Assembly (NCBI RefSeq): GCF_963677845.1
Contig: NZ_OY782498.1
Coordinates: 1,367,518-1,431,517 of the forward strand
From: an uncultured Pseudodesulfovibrio sp.
Lineage (GTDB): Bacteria; Desulfobacterota; Desulfovibrionia; Desulfovibrionales; Desulfovibrionaceae
Direction: 5' to 3'
Length of the DNA: 64,000 bases
The position numbers and the translations under genes are program-made. The notes under the pieces are model-generated. The model was not told where the DNA came from, made no database searches, and worked only from the letters and a program-made list of their open reading frames with translations. Below are positions 26,988 through 36,004 of this stretch, one piece after another; the first letter of the stretch is position 1, and each line of letters begins with the position of its first letter.

Positions 26988-28595
26988 ATGGAAGGTAAAA
27001 TCCTCGGAATTATTATCTATTTATGTGTCATTTTTTATCTAGGGTATCGTGCCTGGAAAAATACAAAACAATCTACGGACTATATGCTTGCTGGTCGTGG
27101 CATGAATCCTTTTGTCCTTGCCATGTCTTACGGTGCGACTTTTGTCTCAACTTCAGCCATTATTGGCTTTGGCGGAGTGTCCGGCATGTTTGGCATGTCT
27201 TTGCTCTGGCTAACTTTTTTGACCATATTTGTCGGTATTTTCATCGCCATGGTCTTTTTTGGTAAACGCACACGGCGCATGGGACTGGCTCTTGATTCTC
27301 ACACGTTCCCTGAACTTTTGGGAAGACGTTATAAATCAAAATTCATTCAACAATTTTCAGGTGTTGTCATATTTGTTTTTATTCCGGTATACGCTGCCGC
27401 TGTTCTTATCGGTATTTGTCGGATGCTCGAGGTGGCATTTCCCGCTGTGAGTTATGGGGCATGGTTGCTTATTGTGACAGCCATTGTTGCCATGTATGTC
27501 ATTACCGGCGGTCTCAAAGCCGTTATGTACACAGACGCCTTTCAGGGGACGATTATGGCTGCGATGATGCTTATCTTAATTGTTACCACCTACTCTCTTC
27601 TTGGTGGTATGACTGAAGCTCATCAGGCATTAACTGATATGATTAATTTGGTACCTGCCAAATTGCAGCAAGGTGGCCTCGTCGGCTGGACAACCGGACC
27701 GCATTTGCAGTCTCCAATAGGTCTGACCATCTATACTACTATTATATATGGTGTCGGTATTGGTGTTTTGGCGCAGCCCCAGTTGGCCATTCGATTCATG
27801 ACTGTACCATCTGACCGCGAGTTAAACCGAGCTGTTGCCATCGGCGGTGTCTTCATTCTTCTGATGACCGGTGTCGCATTTCTTGCGGGCGCATTGTCCA
27901 ATGTTGTTTTCTATAAGGAGTTCGGCAAGATATCTATTGTCATGGCTGGCGGTAATTTTGATAAAATTATCCCTCTTTATATCGACAAGATTATGCCGGG
28001 TTGGTTTTCAGGTCTTTTCCTTGTCGCCATGTTTGCGGCAGCCATGTCCACCATGAGCTCCCAGTATCATGTAGGCGGCACCTCGCTGTCCCGTGATTTT
28101 TTGGAACAGCACGTATCCATTGGCAATGGTGGCTCTTCCATGAAACTGAATAGGTTGGGAGTGACTGTCGCTGTTATCGCTACCCTGATTTGGGCGTGGC
28201 TCCTACCCGGTGGAGTTATTGCGCGTGCCACGGCCTTTTTCTTTGGCCTGTGTGCGGCATCCTTTCTGCCCATCTATGTTTTGGGGCTTTATTGGAAAGG
28301 TATGACTAAAATCGGGGCCAAAATATCCATGGTCGGTGGTTTCGTTTTCTCCATGTTCTGGCTTTTGTTCATTCACATCAAGGAAGCCGCACCAATTGGA
28401 TTGTGTCAGGCTTTGACCGGACAGGTGACCTTGGTGGCAAACACGTCAAAAGGTTCATGGATCTGGTTGCTTCAATGGGTTGACCCCAATGTTGTCGCCC
28501 TGCCCGTTTCGTTAGCTTTGGCAGTCGGCATAAGTCTTGCCACCCGACGAATGGAACAAAAACATCTTGATCTCTGCTGGGACGGTCTGTGCTAA
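26988..28595 (+). CDS. Sodium:solute symporter family transporter
   Basis: A 535-residue protein with about 13 hydrophobic helices. Helix 1 (LGIIIYLCVIFYLGYRAW) is followed by DYMLAGRGM and SYGATFVSTSAIIGFGG, the SSSF opening. YVITGGLKAVMYTDAFQG and AAMSTMSSQYHVGGTSLSRD are the sodium-site regions of the family. The substrate is not readable; relatives move organic acids, amino acids or pantothenate. The ribosome site GGGGAGG lies inside the end of the small accessory gene, so translation is coupled. Confidence 0.9.
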   Translation: MEGKILGIIIYLCVIFYLGYRAWKNTKQSTDYMLAGRGMNPFVLAMSYGATFVSTSAIIGFGGVSGMFGMSLLWLTFLTIFVGIFIAMVFFGKRTRRMGLALDSHTFPELLGRRYKSKFIQQFSGVVIFVFIPVYAAAVLIGICRMLEVAFPAVSYGAWLLIVTAIVAMYVITGGLKAVMYTDAFQGTIMAAMMLILIVTTYSLLGGMTEAHQALTDMINLVPAKLQQGGLVGWTTGPHLQSPIGLTIYTTIIYGVGIGVLAQPQLAIRFMTVPSDRELNRAVAIGGVFILLMTGVAFLAGALSNVVFYKEFGKISIVMAGGNFDKIIPLYIDKIMPGWFSGLFLVAMFAAAMSTMSSQYHVGGTSLSRDFLEQHVSIGNGGSSMKLNRLGVTVAVIATLIWAWLLPGGVIARATAFFFGLCAASFLPIYVLGLYWKGMTKIGAKISMVGGFVFSMFWLLFIHIKEAAPIGLCQALTGQVTLVANTSKGSWIWLLQWVDPNVVALPVSLALAVGISLATRRMEQKHLDLCWDGLC

Positions 28596-28618
28596 CTATT
28601 CAATGTTAAAAGAAAAAC

Positions 28619-28657
28619 ATGGGTGCCGGAAGAATCAAGCCGGCACCCTTTTTTTAT
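28619..28657 (+). terminator. Terminator of the symporter operon
   Basis: The stem GGGTGCCGG / CCGGCACCC with a short loop is followed by seven T, 25 bases after the symporter stop. Confidence 0.92.
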
Positions 28658-28663
28658 GAGTAA

Positions 28664-28692
28664 TTGACAGCCGCACGCATTGCGCACATAAA
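28664..28692 (+). promoter_or_regulatory. Sigma-70 promoter of dut
   Basis: TTGACA (28664) and CATAAA (28687) are 17 bases apart, just after the symporter terminator and about 34 bases before the dut start. Confidence 0.65.
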
Positions 28693-28725
28693 AAGTCATT
28701 CACGAACAAAAGGATTGGATAAAAT

Positions 28726-29184
28726 ATGAAAAAGATCGATGTAAACGTCAAATTCCTGCACCCAGTCTGGGAAGAAAATGAACTTGCCTATGCAACCGAA
28801 CATTCTGCCGGACTTGATTTGCGTGCTTGTATTGACACTGAGGACCTTGAAATCGGTCCCGGTGAAAAGGCTGCCATTCCTGCTGGAGTTGCCATTGAAA
28901 TCCGTGAACCGAGTATTGCCGGTTACGTTTTTTCACGCAGCGGCCTTGGCACCAAGGATGGCCTGACCGTTAGTCAGGGCGTTGGCGTTATTGATCCCGA
29001 TTATCGTGGTGAGATTAAGGTTTCCCTGCTGAATACCTCGGACAAGGTGCGACGAATTAAGCGCGGACAGCGCATCGCACAATTGGTGTTCATGCCCATC
29101 TTCCAGGCTGCCATTCTTCCGGTCGAGGAACTCGGCGATACGAACAGAGGCGCTGGAGGATTCGGGTCCACGGGAAAACATTAA
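28726..29184 (+). CDS. dut: dUTP diphosphatase
   Basis: A 152-residue trimeric dUTPase that hydrolyses dUTP to dUMP, keeping uracil out of DNA. Motifs in order are AGLDLRA, RSGLGTKDGLTV, GVIDPDYRGEIKV, RGQRIAQLVF and the C-terminal arm RGAGGFGSTGKH. All five are intact. argD begins 18 bases later. Confidence 0.96.
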   Translation: MKKIDVNVKFLHPVWEENELAYATEHSAGLDLRACIDTEDLEIGPGEKAAIPAGVAIEIREPSIAGYVFSRSGLGTKDGLTVSQGVGVIDPDYRGEIKVSLLNTSDKVRRIKRGQRIAQLVFMPIFQAAILPVEELGDTNRGAGGFGSTGKH

Positions 29185-29202
29185 CTCAATAGAGATATAG
29201 AA

Positions 29203-30420
29203 ATGAGTAATAAATTCGATGAAATAGTAAAAAAAGAAAATGCCCTCCTCTGTAACACGTATGGTCGGTACCCGTTGGCTATTTCCAAGGCCAAGGATTG
29301 CAGATTATATGACCTTGATGGCAACGAGTATTATGATTTTCTGGCAGGCATCGCGGTATGCAGCCTTGGTCACAGCCGTGAGGATTTGGCAGAAGTCATG
29401 GCCGAGCAGGCTAAGAAATTGGTTCATGTTTCCAACCTATTTTATCAGGAACCACAACTGGTACTGGCTGAAAAAATTTTAAGCACATGCAATGCCGGAA
29501 AAGTCTTTTTCTGTAATTCTGGTGCAGAAGCTAACGAAGGAGCTATTAAGCTTGCCCGAAAGTATATGGCCACAGTTCGAAAAGATGATCGTTACGAAAT
29601 TATAACCTTGGAAAAATCCTTTCATGGCAGAACGTTGTCCACTCTGACGGCGACTGGGCAAACAGGTCCAATCAAGGACGGTTTTTCTCCATTACCTGAA
29701 GGATTCATTACGGTTCCCTTTGGTAATGTAAATGCCTTACGTGGGGCTATTGGCAAGAATACGGCTGCAATTATGATTGAGATGGTCCAGGGAGAAGGCG
29801 GTGCTCGCCCTCTGCCAAGTGATTATGTTAATGATATCGTTCAACTGTGCAAAGAAAATGGTATTCTTCTTATTGTCGACGAAGTTCAGACGGGCGTATG
29901 CCGGACCGGAAGAATGTGGGCGCATCAACATTATAATATTACGCCTGATATTTTTACTTCTGCCAAGGCGTTGGCCAACGGTCTGCCTATGGGGGCTGTG
30001 TTGTGTACGGATGAACTTGCCAAGGGCTTCACGCTTGGCTCTCATGGCACCACATTTGGTGGTGGAGCTGTTGTATCCGCTGTTGCTGCCAAAGTTCTGG
30101 ACATCATGATTGACGAAAAAATGGCAGAACACGCATGGGACATGGGAGAATTTGCCGTAGCAGAAGCACAAAAATTGAAAGCCAAGTATCCCGATAAAAT
30201 TGCTGGAACCCGTGGCCTTGGATTGTTGTTCGGTATTGAACTGACTTTTAATGGTGCGAATGTCTGGAAGGCGTTACTTGAGCATAAAATGGTTTGCAAC
30301 CTCACTCAGGGAACCATTTTACGTCTAGTGCCACCCCTGACTATTACAAAAGAAGATATCACAGTCTTCATGAATGTTTTGGATACAATTCTTGAAACCG
30401 TGGAAATCGAGTCTGCTTGA
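29203..30420 (+). CDS. argD: Acetylornithine aminotransferase
   Basis: A 405-residue class III PLP aminotransferase. It has NSGAEANEGAIKLARKY, SFHGRTLSTLTATGQ and the cofactor lysine in TSAKALANGLPMGA. It acts in arginine synthesis on N-acetylornithine and may also serve as the succinyl-DAP aminotransferase for lysine, as ArgD does in many bacteria (family knowledge). It is expressed with dut. Separation from ornithine aminotransferase is by similarity and length only. Confidence 0.9.
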   Translation: MSNKFDEIVKKENALLCNTYGRYPLAISKAKDCRLYDLDGNEYYDFLAGIAVCSLGHSREDLAEVMAEQAKKLVHVSNLFYQEPQLVLAEKILSTCNAGKVFFCNSGAEANEGAIKLARKYMATVRKDDRYEIITLEKSFHGRTLSTLTATGQTGPIKDGFSPLPEGFITVPFGNVNALRGAIGKNTAAIMIEMVQGEGGARPLPSDYVNDIVQLCKENGILLIVDEVQTGVCRTGRMWAHQHYNITPDIFTSAKALANGLPMGAVLCTDELAKGFTLGSHGTTFGGGAVVSAVAAKVLDIMIDEKMAEHAWDMGEFAVAEAQKLKAKYPDKIAGTRGLGLLFGIELTFNGANVWKALLEHKMVCNLTQGTILRLVPPLTITKEDITVFMNVLDTILETVEIESA

Positions 30421-30465
30421 CCGCTCACGGTGTAGAGCGTATCTTTTGAAAAGAGGTACAATGTC

Positions 30466-30678
30466 ATGAGTGGCGTCGCTCCCATAGGTTCGGTCAATGA
30501 GTATCAGCCCCTTACCCGAGAGGATGAGCGGGAACGCATTGAGCCGGATAATCAACCTCCTGTGCATGAAAAGTCCACAGAGGCTGTACAGGGAGCTGTT
30601 CGTAAGCAGTCCGAAAATGAAACCATTTACGGATTTAAATACACGGGCAGAGGCTCATTCATTGATAAGGTATTCTAA
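30466..30678 (+). CDS. Small hydrophilic protein of unknown function, 70 aa
   Basis: An ATG at 30466 follows an AAGAGG ribosome site 9 bases upstream and lies 45 bases after argD. The 70-residue product is very hydrophilic and proline/glutamate-rich (LTREDERERIEPDNQPPV). It has a more ordered aromatic end, YGFKYTGRGSFIDKVF. There is no signal peptide or helix. A hairpin follows the stop. The ribosome site and ordered tail suggest a real gene, but I do not recognise it. Confidence 0.6.
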   Translation: MSGVAPIGSVNEYQPLTREDERERIEPDNQPPVHEKSTEAVQGAVRKQSENETIYGFKYTGRGSFIDKVF

Positions 30679-30706
30679 TTGATACCAACGATATAATACA
30701 TCATAC

Positions 30707-30732
30707 AAGGCCGGGACATGGTTCCCGGCCTT
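30707..30732 (+). terminator. Hairpin after the 70-aa gene, probable terminator
   Basis: The stem GGCCGGGA / TCCCGGCC is followed by only two T, so termination may be weak and prmA could be reached by read-through. Confidence 0.5.
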
Positions 30733-30762
30733 ACCATATGCAACCACTGGAGACACCACGAC

Positions 30763-31626
30763 ATGTCCACCCTTTTGAAGATCGAAATTGTCATTGCCGA
30801 TGAACTGGCTGATGAAGCCGAAGGATTTATATCCACCAGAGTTGCTCATGGGTGGGAAGAAGGCGAAGCTGAAAACGGTCGTCGAATGACAATCTTTCTC
30901 GAAGATCACCCTTCTGGCAGACAGATTGCGCAAGATTTTCAAGCACAATTCCCAAAAGCATCCGTAATTTGTTCAGAAGAAGAACCGCAGGATTGGGTCA
31001 TGGCATGGAAGGACTTTTTTACCCCTGTCAATTGTGGTGAAACATTCAAGATTTTTCCTCCGTGGCTTAATGAAGATGCGAAAAACGGTACTACGCATAT
31101 TGTTATTGAACCCAAAATGGCTTTTGGAACAGGACATCACCCGACGACATCATTGTGCTTGGGGACAATTGGGACACTGGCAAAGGGAAAACATATTCAT
31201 TCGGGGCAGACTTTTCTCGACCTTGGAACCGGGTCTGGTATCCTTGCCATTGGCCTTGCCAAGGCTGGTTTGACCGGTGTGGGCTTGGATATTGACCCGA
31301 TTGCCATCCCATGTGCCGTTGAAAATGCAGAAATTAATGACGTTGCAGATTCTGTTGAAATGGCGGTCGGAACCATTGAGTGCCTTGATGAAGATGCGAA
31401 GTTTGATTTGATTGTTGCCAATATTCTTTCCGGTCCGCTTATTGAAATTGCTTCGGACATCCTTGCTCACATTGCTCCCGGCGGTTCTCTTGTCCTTTCT
31501 GGAATTTTGGCTGAAAAACAGTCTGATGCCGTGGCCCAAGCTTATGACAGACGAGGAATAGGCATGCCGCAACGGTTTGTGGAAGGCGAATGGGTCTGCC
31601 TTGTCTGGGAAAACATCAAGAGATAG
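30763..31626 (+). CDS. prmA: Ribosomal protein L11 methyltransferase
   Basis: A 287-residue PrmA. The N-terminal substrate domain is followed by MAFGTGHHPTTSLCL, the SAM motif FLDLGTGSGILAIG and the catalytic-loop region IVANILSGPLIEIA. It trimethylates L11. An upstream in-frame start at 30718 would run through the hairpin; ATG 30763 with TGGAGA in front is preferred. The glycosylase gene follows after 5 bases. Confidence 0.93.
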   Translation: MSTLLKIEIVIADELADEAEGFISTRVAHGWEEGEAENGRRMTIFLEDHPSGRQIAQDFQAQFPKASVICSEEEPQDWVMAWKDFFTPVNCGETFKIFPPWLNEDAKNGTTHIVIEPKMAFGTGHHPTTSLCLGTIGTLAKGKHIHSGQTFLDLGTGSGILAIGLAKAGLTGVGLDIDPIAIPCAVENAEINDVADSVEMAVGTIECLDEDAKFDLIVANILSGPLIEIASDILAHIAPGGSLVLSGILAEKQSDAVAQAYDRRGIGMPQRFVEGEWVCLVWENIKR

Positions 31627-31631
31627 CACCC

Positions 31632-32282
31632 ATGTCTCAAGCTGACACAATTTTAGGCATGTATGAAGCCATGCATGCTGCACTTGGCGATAGCAATTGG
31701 TGGCCCGGCGAAACACCTTTCGAAATTTCGATAGGGGCTATCCTGACACAGAATACGAACTGGACGAATGTTGAAAAGGCCATCGACAATCTCAAGAATG
31801 CTGACTTGCTGTCGCCTGAAGCGATGCATGATCAGGATATCCATGAATTGGCAGAATTGATTCGTCCGGCTGGATATTACAATATTAAGGCTCGTCGGAT
31901 ATTTAACTTTCTCGGATTTCTGAAAAATGAAGTTTCCTACGATTTGTTGGCATTAAAAGAATACTCTTTGGAAAATGTTCGTCCAAAAATACTCGGCGTC
32001 AATGGAATCGGGCCGGAAACAGCCGATGCTATTCTTTTGTATGCACTTGATTTTCCCACCTTTGTTGTTGATGCGTACACAGCCCGGCTTGCCCACAGGC
32101 ATGGACTGGCTTTCGAAGGAATTGATTACCACGAGCTTCAATCTCTTTTCATGGACGTTTTGCCGCAAGATGTGGCAATGTACAATGAATACCACGCCCT
32201 TATAGTCCGCATCGGCAAGGATTGGTGTAAAAAGAAACAAGGGCTGTGTGACACCTGCCCCTTGAAACACTTTTTAGAGTAA
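31632..32282 (+). CDS. Endonuclease III-superfamily DNA glycosylase, MagIII-like
   Basis: A 216-residue HhH-GPD protein. The helix-hairpin-helix is GVNGIGPETADAILLYA, and the catalytic Asp is in FVVDAYTARL. The lysine used by EndoIII for strand cutting is replaced by Glu (GPETA). That, with the opening NWWPGETPFEI and LTQNTNWTNVEKA, fits the 3-methyladenine glycosylase MagIII group of Helicobacter. The iron-sulfur site keeps three cysteines (Cys-X6-Cys-X2-Cys); the usual fourth is Leu. It is likely a monofunctional base excision enzyme (inference). Confidence 0.82.
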   Translation: MSQADTILGMYEAMHAALGDSNWWPGETPFEISIGAILTQNTNWTNVEKAIDNLKNADLLSPEAMHDQDIHELAELIRPAGYYNIKARRIFNFLGFLKNEVSYDLLALKEYSLENVRPKILGVNGIGPETADAILLYALDFPTFVVDAYTARLAHRHGLAFEGIDYHELQSLFMDVLPQDVAMYNEYHALIVRIGKDWCKKKQGLCDTCPLKHFLE

Positions 32283-32290
32283 CAGACTGA

Positions 32291-33397
32291 ATGTATAAGC
32301 ATTTCCTACTTATTCTCCTTATGACTTTACTCCTGACCGGCGTTGTTTTTGCTCAGGATGAAGGTGATATGTTGCATGAATCATTGCAACAGGAGCACGA
32401 ACGTGCTGACGAGAATGAACAAAAAGTTCGTGATTTGACTCGGAAGGCCGGACGAATTTCAACCCGCCTTTCGGACATTGAACACGATGTGAAGTATTTG
32501 CAGGGGAAAATTCGCAAGCAGGAAAGATTTCTCAGCAAGATTAAAGAGAATGAACGCAAAGCTCGACAGGATCATTTTGCACTGGAAGAGGAAAAGCAAC
32601 GGATATCCCTTGAGCTTTCCGGCTTGATGCAAACCTTGTGGCCCGTTCATTTACAAAATGTGCGTGCTCGATTTGAAGGCGTTGACAGTTGGGCAATGTT
32701 TGACCGTCGATTTAATTGGCTGGCTGAGATTTATGGGGCAACCAGTGATAAATTGGACGAAGCTCATGAAAATTCTAAACAAATCGCCAAAAATCTTGAG
32801 CAACAACGACTTTTGGAAGTTGAGGCTGAAAAACAACTCGCTAGTATTAACAAGAATAAAGATCGTTTGTTGGGCAACAAATATACCCTTCGAAAGAATT
32901 TGAAGACAATCCGCAAACAACGACAAGATGTTGAAACTGAGTTAACCGAGATTCTTTCGACTATTGAAGATCTTAAGTATCAGTTGCAATCTCAAAAAAC
33001 CAAACGATTTTCTCTTTATAAGCGCACCCTTCCGTGGCCTGTTCAAGGACGCTTGGTGTCTGGTTTTAACCTTCGGGCAAAGCCGCCGATTCGCGGATTG
33101 GTCATTAGGACAAAAGAAGGTGCCAATGTTCAAGCTGTTTTTTGGGGCAAGGTTGTCCACAACGATACTTTGCGGGGGTTTGGGCATGTGGTGATTCTTT
33201 ATCATGGATATGATTACTACAGCCTTTACGCCTATTTGGCAGATACTTTTGTCAGGAATGGACAAGAGGTTGAGAAAGATGAACCCTTGGGAACAGTTGG
33301 TTTTTATCCCAAGGCCGATGGGCCTGGATTGTATTTTGAATTGCGTTTTCATCAAAAACCAATTAATCCAAGAAATTGGTTAACAGCTTTAAAATGA
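32291..33397 (+). CDS. EnvC-like murein hydrolase activator with degenerate M23 domain
   Basis: A 368-residue exported protein. The signal peptide has LLILLMTLLLTGVVFA. A long coiled coil spans about residues 30-240, and a LytM/M23 domain ends the chain (LPWPVQGRLVSGFN onward). The zinc ligands of active M23 enzymes are missing: the expected His-X3-Asp is absent, the HxH region reads LYFELRF, and the other is HGYDYYSLYAYL. This is the pattern of EnvC, which activates amidases at the septum. ctpA follows, a neighbourhood seen in many proteobacteria. Confidence 0.85.
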   Translation: MYKHFLLILLMTLLLTGVVFAQDEGDMLHESLQQEHERADENEQKVRDLTRKAGRISTRLSDIEHDVKYLQGKIRKQERFLSKIKENERKARQDHFALEEEKQRISLELSGLMQTLWPVHLQNVRARFEGVDSWAMFDRRFNWLAEIYGATSDKLDEAHENSKQIAKNLEQQRLLEVEAEKQLASINKNKDRLLGNKYTLRKNLKTIRKQRQDVETELTEILSTIEDLKYQLQSQKTKRFSLYKRTLPWPVQGRLVSGFNLRAKPPIRGLVIRTKEGANVQAVFWGKVVHNDTLRGFGHVVILYHGYDYYSLYAYLADTFVRNGQEVEKDEPLGTVGFYPKADGPGLYFELRFHQKPINPRNWLTALK

Positions 33398-33448
33398 TAA
33401 TCGTTAACCCTTTATAATACTCAGGACTCCGTTTTTCGGGAGGCTTTC

Positions 33449-34735
33449 ATGCGCGTCACGCTTTGGATAGTTACATTTCTTCTTCTTTTTACTCTTACCA
33501 TCGCCCCTGCACCGACCATGGCAGGCAGGGAAGATCATTTTGAGGCGCTCAAACGCTTCTCCCAGATTCTTGACTTGGTTGAAGGGCACTACGTAAAGCC
33601 TATTTCCAAAAAGGAACTCATCGACAATTCCATTAAGGGAATGATTGAACAGTTGGACCCCCATTCCGCTTATTTGACCCCGGAAGATTTCAAAGAAATG
33701 CAAGTTGATACTGCTGGTAAGTTCAGCGGTATCGGTATTGAAATCAGTCAGGAACAGGGCCGCATTCTTGTAGTTTCTCCCATTGAAGATACCCCTGCAT
33801 ACAAGGCCGGTCTGCTTGCCGGTGATCTTATTCTTGAAATCAACGGCGAGTCGACTCAAGGCATGACTTTAATGGACGCTGTAAAGCGTATCCGCGGAGA
33901 GAAAGGAACGACAGTTACCTTGCTCATTCTGCACAAGGAATCCAACAAGCCTGTGGAAGTGCCTATCGTTCGCGGCACTATTCCCATAGTTAACGTCAAG
34001 AGCCAGTCTCTTGAGGATGGATATTTATACCTCCGTTTAACCAAGTTTCAGGAATCCTCCACTCGTAATCTGCGTGAAGAAATCGAGAAATATCAGAAGA
34101 ATCATACCCTCAAAGGTATTGTCTTTGACTTGAGAAATAACCCCGGAGGTCTTCTTGGTCAGGCGGTTTCCGTCGCCGACACCTTTATCGAAGACGGTAC
34201 CATTGTTTACATTCAAGGAAAGGACAAGGCCAATCGTAAAGACTTCTATGCCACCAAGAATTCCAATGAAATCAAGGTGCCTCTTGTTACATTGATCAAC
34301 GCTGGTTCTGCTTCGGCTTCCGAGATCGTAGCTGGCGCTCTTCAAGATCACCATCGCTCTCTCATTGTCGGTGAAGGTTCCTTTGGCAAGGGGTCGGTGC
34401 AAACCATTATTCCCATGTCTGATGGTTCCGGCATTAAATTGACTACCGCGTTGTATTATACTCCCAGCGGACGTTCCATTCAGGCCACCGGGATTGAACC
34501 TGATCTTCGTATTCCTTTCGTGGCCCCCAACAAGGACGACGATGCCGGTATGCGCGACAGGTTTACCCTTCGCGAAAAAGACCTGAATAGACATCTTGAG
34601 AACGGCTCCAAGTCGTCCAAGAGTGGTAAGGATGCTGACGCAGAAAAGGCCAAAGATATGCTTGCTCGTGACAACCAGCTTCGTATGGCTTTGGAATTGG
34701 TCAAAAGCCTGCCGAAACTGAGAGAAATCAGATAA
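33449..34735 (+). CDS. ctpA: S41 family C-terminal processing peptidase
   Basis: A 428-residue periplasmic serine protease. A signal peptide comes first (LWIVTFLLLFTLTIAPAPTMA). A PDZ domain contains GIGIEISQEQGRILVVSP and GDLILEINGES. The S41 catalytic Ser is in GSASASEIVAGALQDH, and the Lys is in GEGSFGKGSVQT. It trims or degrades periplasmic proteins and murein hydrolases. The start follows GGGAGG. It sits between the EnvC-like gene and the divergent deacetylase. Confidence 0.93.
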   Translation: MRVTLWIVTFLLLFTLTIAPAPTMAGREDHFEALKRFSQILDLVEGHYVKPISKKELIDNSIKGMIEQLDPHSAYLTPEDFKEMQVDTAGKFSGIGIEISQEQGRILVVSPIEDTPAYKAGLLAGDLILEINGESTQGMTLMDAVKRIRGEKGTTVTLLILHKESNKPVEVPIVRGTIPIVNVKSQSLEDGYLYLRLTKFQESSTRNLREEIEKYQKNHTLKGIVFDLRNNPGGLLGQAVSVADTFIEDGTIVYIQGKDKANRKDFYATKNSNEIKVPLVTLINAGSASASEIVAGALQDHHRSLIVGEGSFGKGSVQTIIPMSDGSGIKLTTALYYTPSGRSIQATGIEPDLRIPFVAPNKDDDAGMRDRFTLREKDLNRHLENGSKSSKSGKDADAEKAKDMLARDNQLRMALELVKSLPKLREIR

Positions 34736-34753
34736 ATAAGGAAGACCGTTCCC

Positions 34754-36004
34754 ATGGACGATCGCCCTACTGAACAGACCGATAACAAGACCGGGTTCGA
34801 TGGATTCCTGCAAAGGATCTATCGGCCCGGTCCTCTTATTTTTCTTTTTGTTGTCGCTTTTCTTGGACTCGTCTCTTTTGGATATTTTCTTTTGACAGAA
34901 GAAACTCCTCCTCCCTCTGTTTTGGCATCAGCTCCAACCCCTGACACTCCATCCACAATAATTCCTGTAAAGCAAACACCCATTGCCAAGGTCTATGAGG
35001 AAGAAACAGCCGAGATGGAGGACTTCGTCAAACAGGCCGATTTCGCAATCCTTGAGACATTACGAGAGCTTGCTGTTGCTATGAGTGATCTTGATTTGGT
35101 GGATGTGGAACTTCGCCAGTACGAAGGGCACAGCTATCATTATCAAGTGTTGCAACTTCCTAGAGTAAAGGACAGAAACAATTTCCTTGTAACCTTAAGA
35201 AGACATTTTTTTGAGCGTCTGCCTGACGCTATTCTTCTCGATAATGGTGATAATGAGGCCATTATTCGAATTAACGATCTCCCCACACATCGGTTGTTGT
35301 TAGAAGCAAAACCTGAAATTATTGTCCGTCCTGAAGCAAAAAAACCAAAACTGGCTATTATTATAGATGACATTGGCGAGAATCACACCGTCCTCAAAGG
35401 ATTGCTTGACCTTGATCTGCCTTTGACTTTCGCGGTCTGGCCCCATGCAAGCCATACAAAGGATTCCATTTCTCTCATCGGCTTGAAAAAACGGGATTTA
35501 ATTATCCATTTCCCCATGGAGCCCAAGGGATATCCCAAAGTCAAACCGGGCGAGGACGCCCTTTTCGTCAATATGACTACAACCCAGATCCAACAGCAGA
35601 TCGCTGAAAATTTGAGTAAAGTCCCGCAGGCTATTGGGGTCAATAACCACATGGGGTCCCGTTTTACGGCTTTTTCTCCTGGAATGAAGACTGCCTTAAC
35701 GGAATTTAAGCGACGTGGATTATTCTTTTTGGATAGCATGACATCTGCCCAAAGCGTTGGGCGTCAGACCGCCCAATCTGTTGGTATTCCGTTTTACAAA
35801 CGGGATATCTTTTTGGATAATGTCAAGGACGTGAACGCTATTGTTCATCAACTCAAAAAAACAGAGCGTGTAGCGGCCCGTCAAGGAACTGCCATTGCTA
35901 TCGGCCATCCATACAAAGAGACTTTGGCCGCCTTGAAACAATGGCAGGCTGACAGAAAGCTATCGATTCAAATCATTTCTCTTTCACAAATTTCGCCCAA
36001 ATAA
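34754..36004 (+). CDS. Divergent polysaccharide deacetylase family protein (DUF610)
   Basis: A 416-residue protein with one N-terminal membrane helix (about residues 27-47) and a proline-rich linker. The C-terminal NodB-like fold has LAIIIDDIGENHTVL, FAVWPHASH, FPMEPKGYP, NNHMGSRFT and GHPYKET. These are the hallmarks of the divergent polysaccharide deacetylase family, probably acting on cell-envelope glycan in the periplasm. The catalytic Asp pair and His residues are kept. The gene trio with ctpA and the EnvC-like gene suggests a cell-wall remodelling operon. Confidence 0.88.
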   Translation: MDDRPTEQTDNKTGFDGFLQRIYRPGPLIFLFVVAFLGLVSFGYFLLTEETPPPSVLASAPTPDTPSTIIPVKQTPIAKVYEEETAEMEDFVKQADFAILETLRELAVAMSDLDLVDVELRQYEGHSYHYQVLQLPRVKDRNNFLVTLRRHFFERLPDAILLDNGDNEAIIRINDLPTHRLLLEAKPEIIVRPEAKKPKLAIIIDDIGENHTVLKGLLDLDLPLTFAVWPHASHTKDSISLIGLKKRDLIIHFPMEPKGYPKVKPGEDALFVNMTTTQIQQQIAENLSKVPQAIGVNNHMGSRFTAFSPGMKTALTEFKRRGLFFLDSMTSAQSVGRQTAQSVGIPFYKRDIFLDNVKDVNAIVHQLKKTERVAARQGTAIAIGHPYKETLAALKQWQADRKLSIQIISLSQISPK

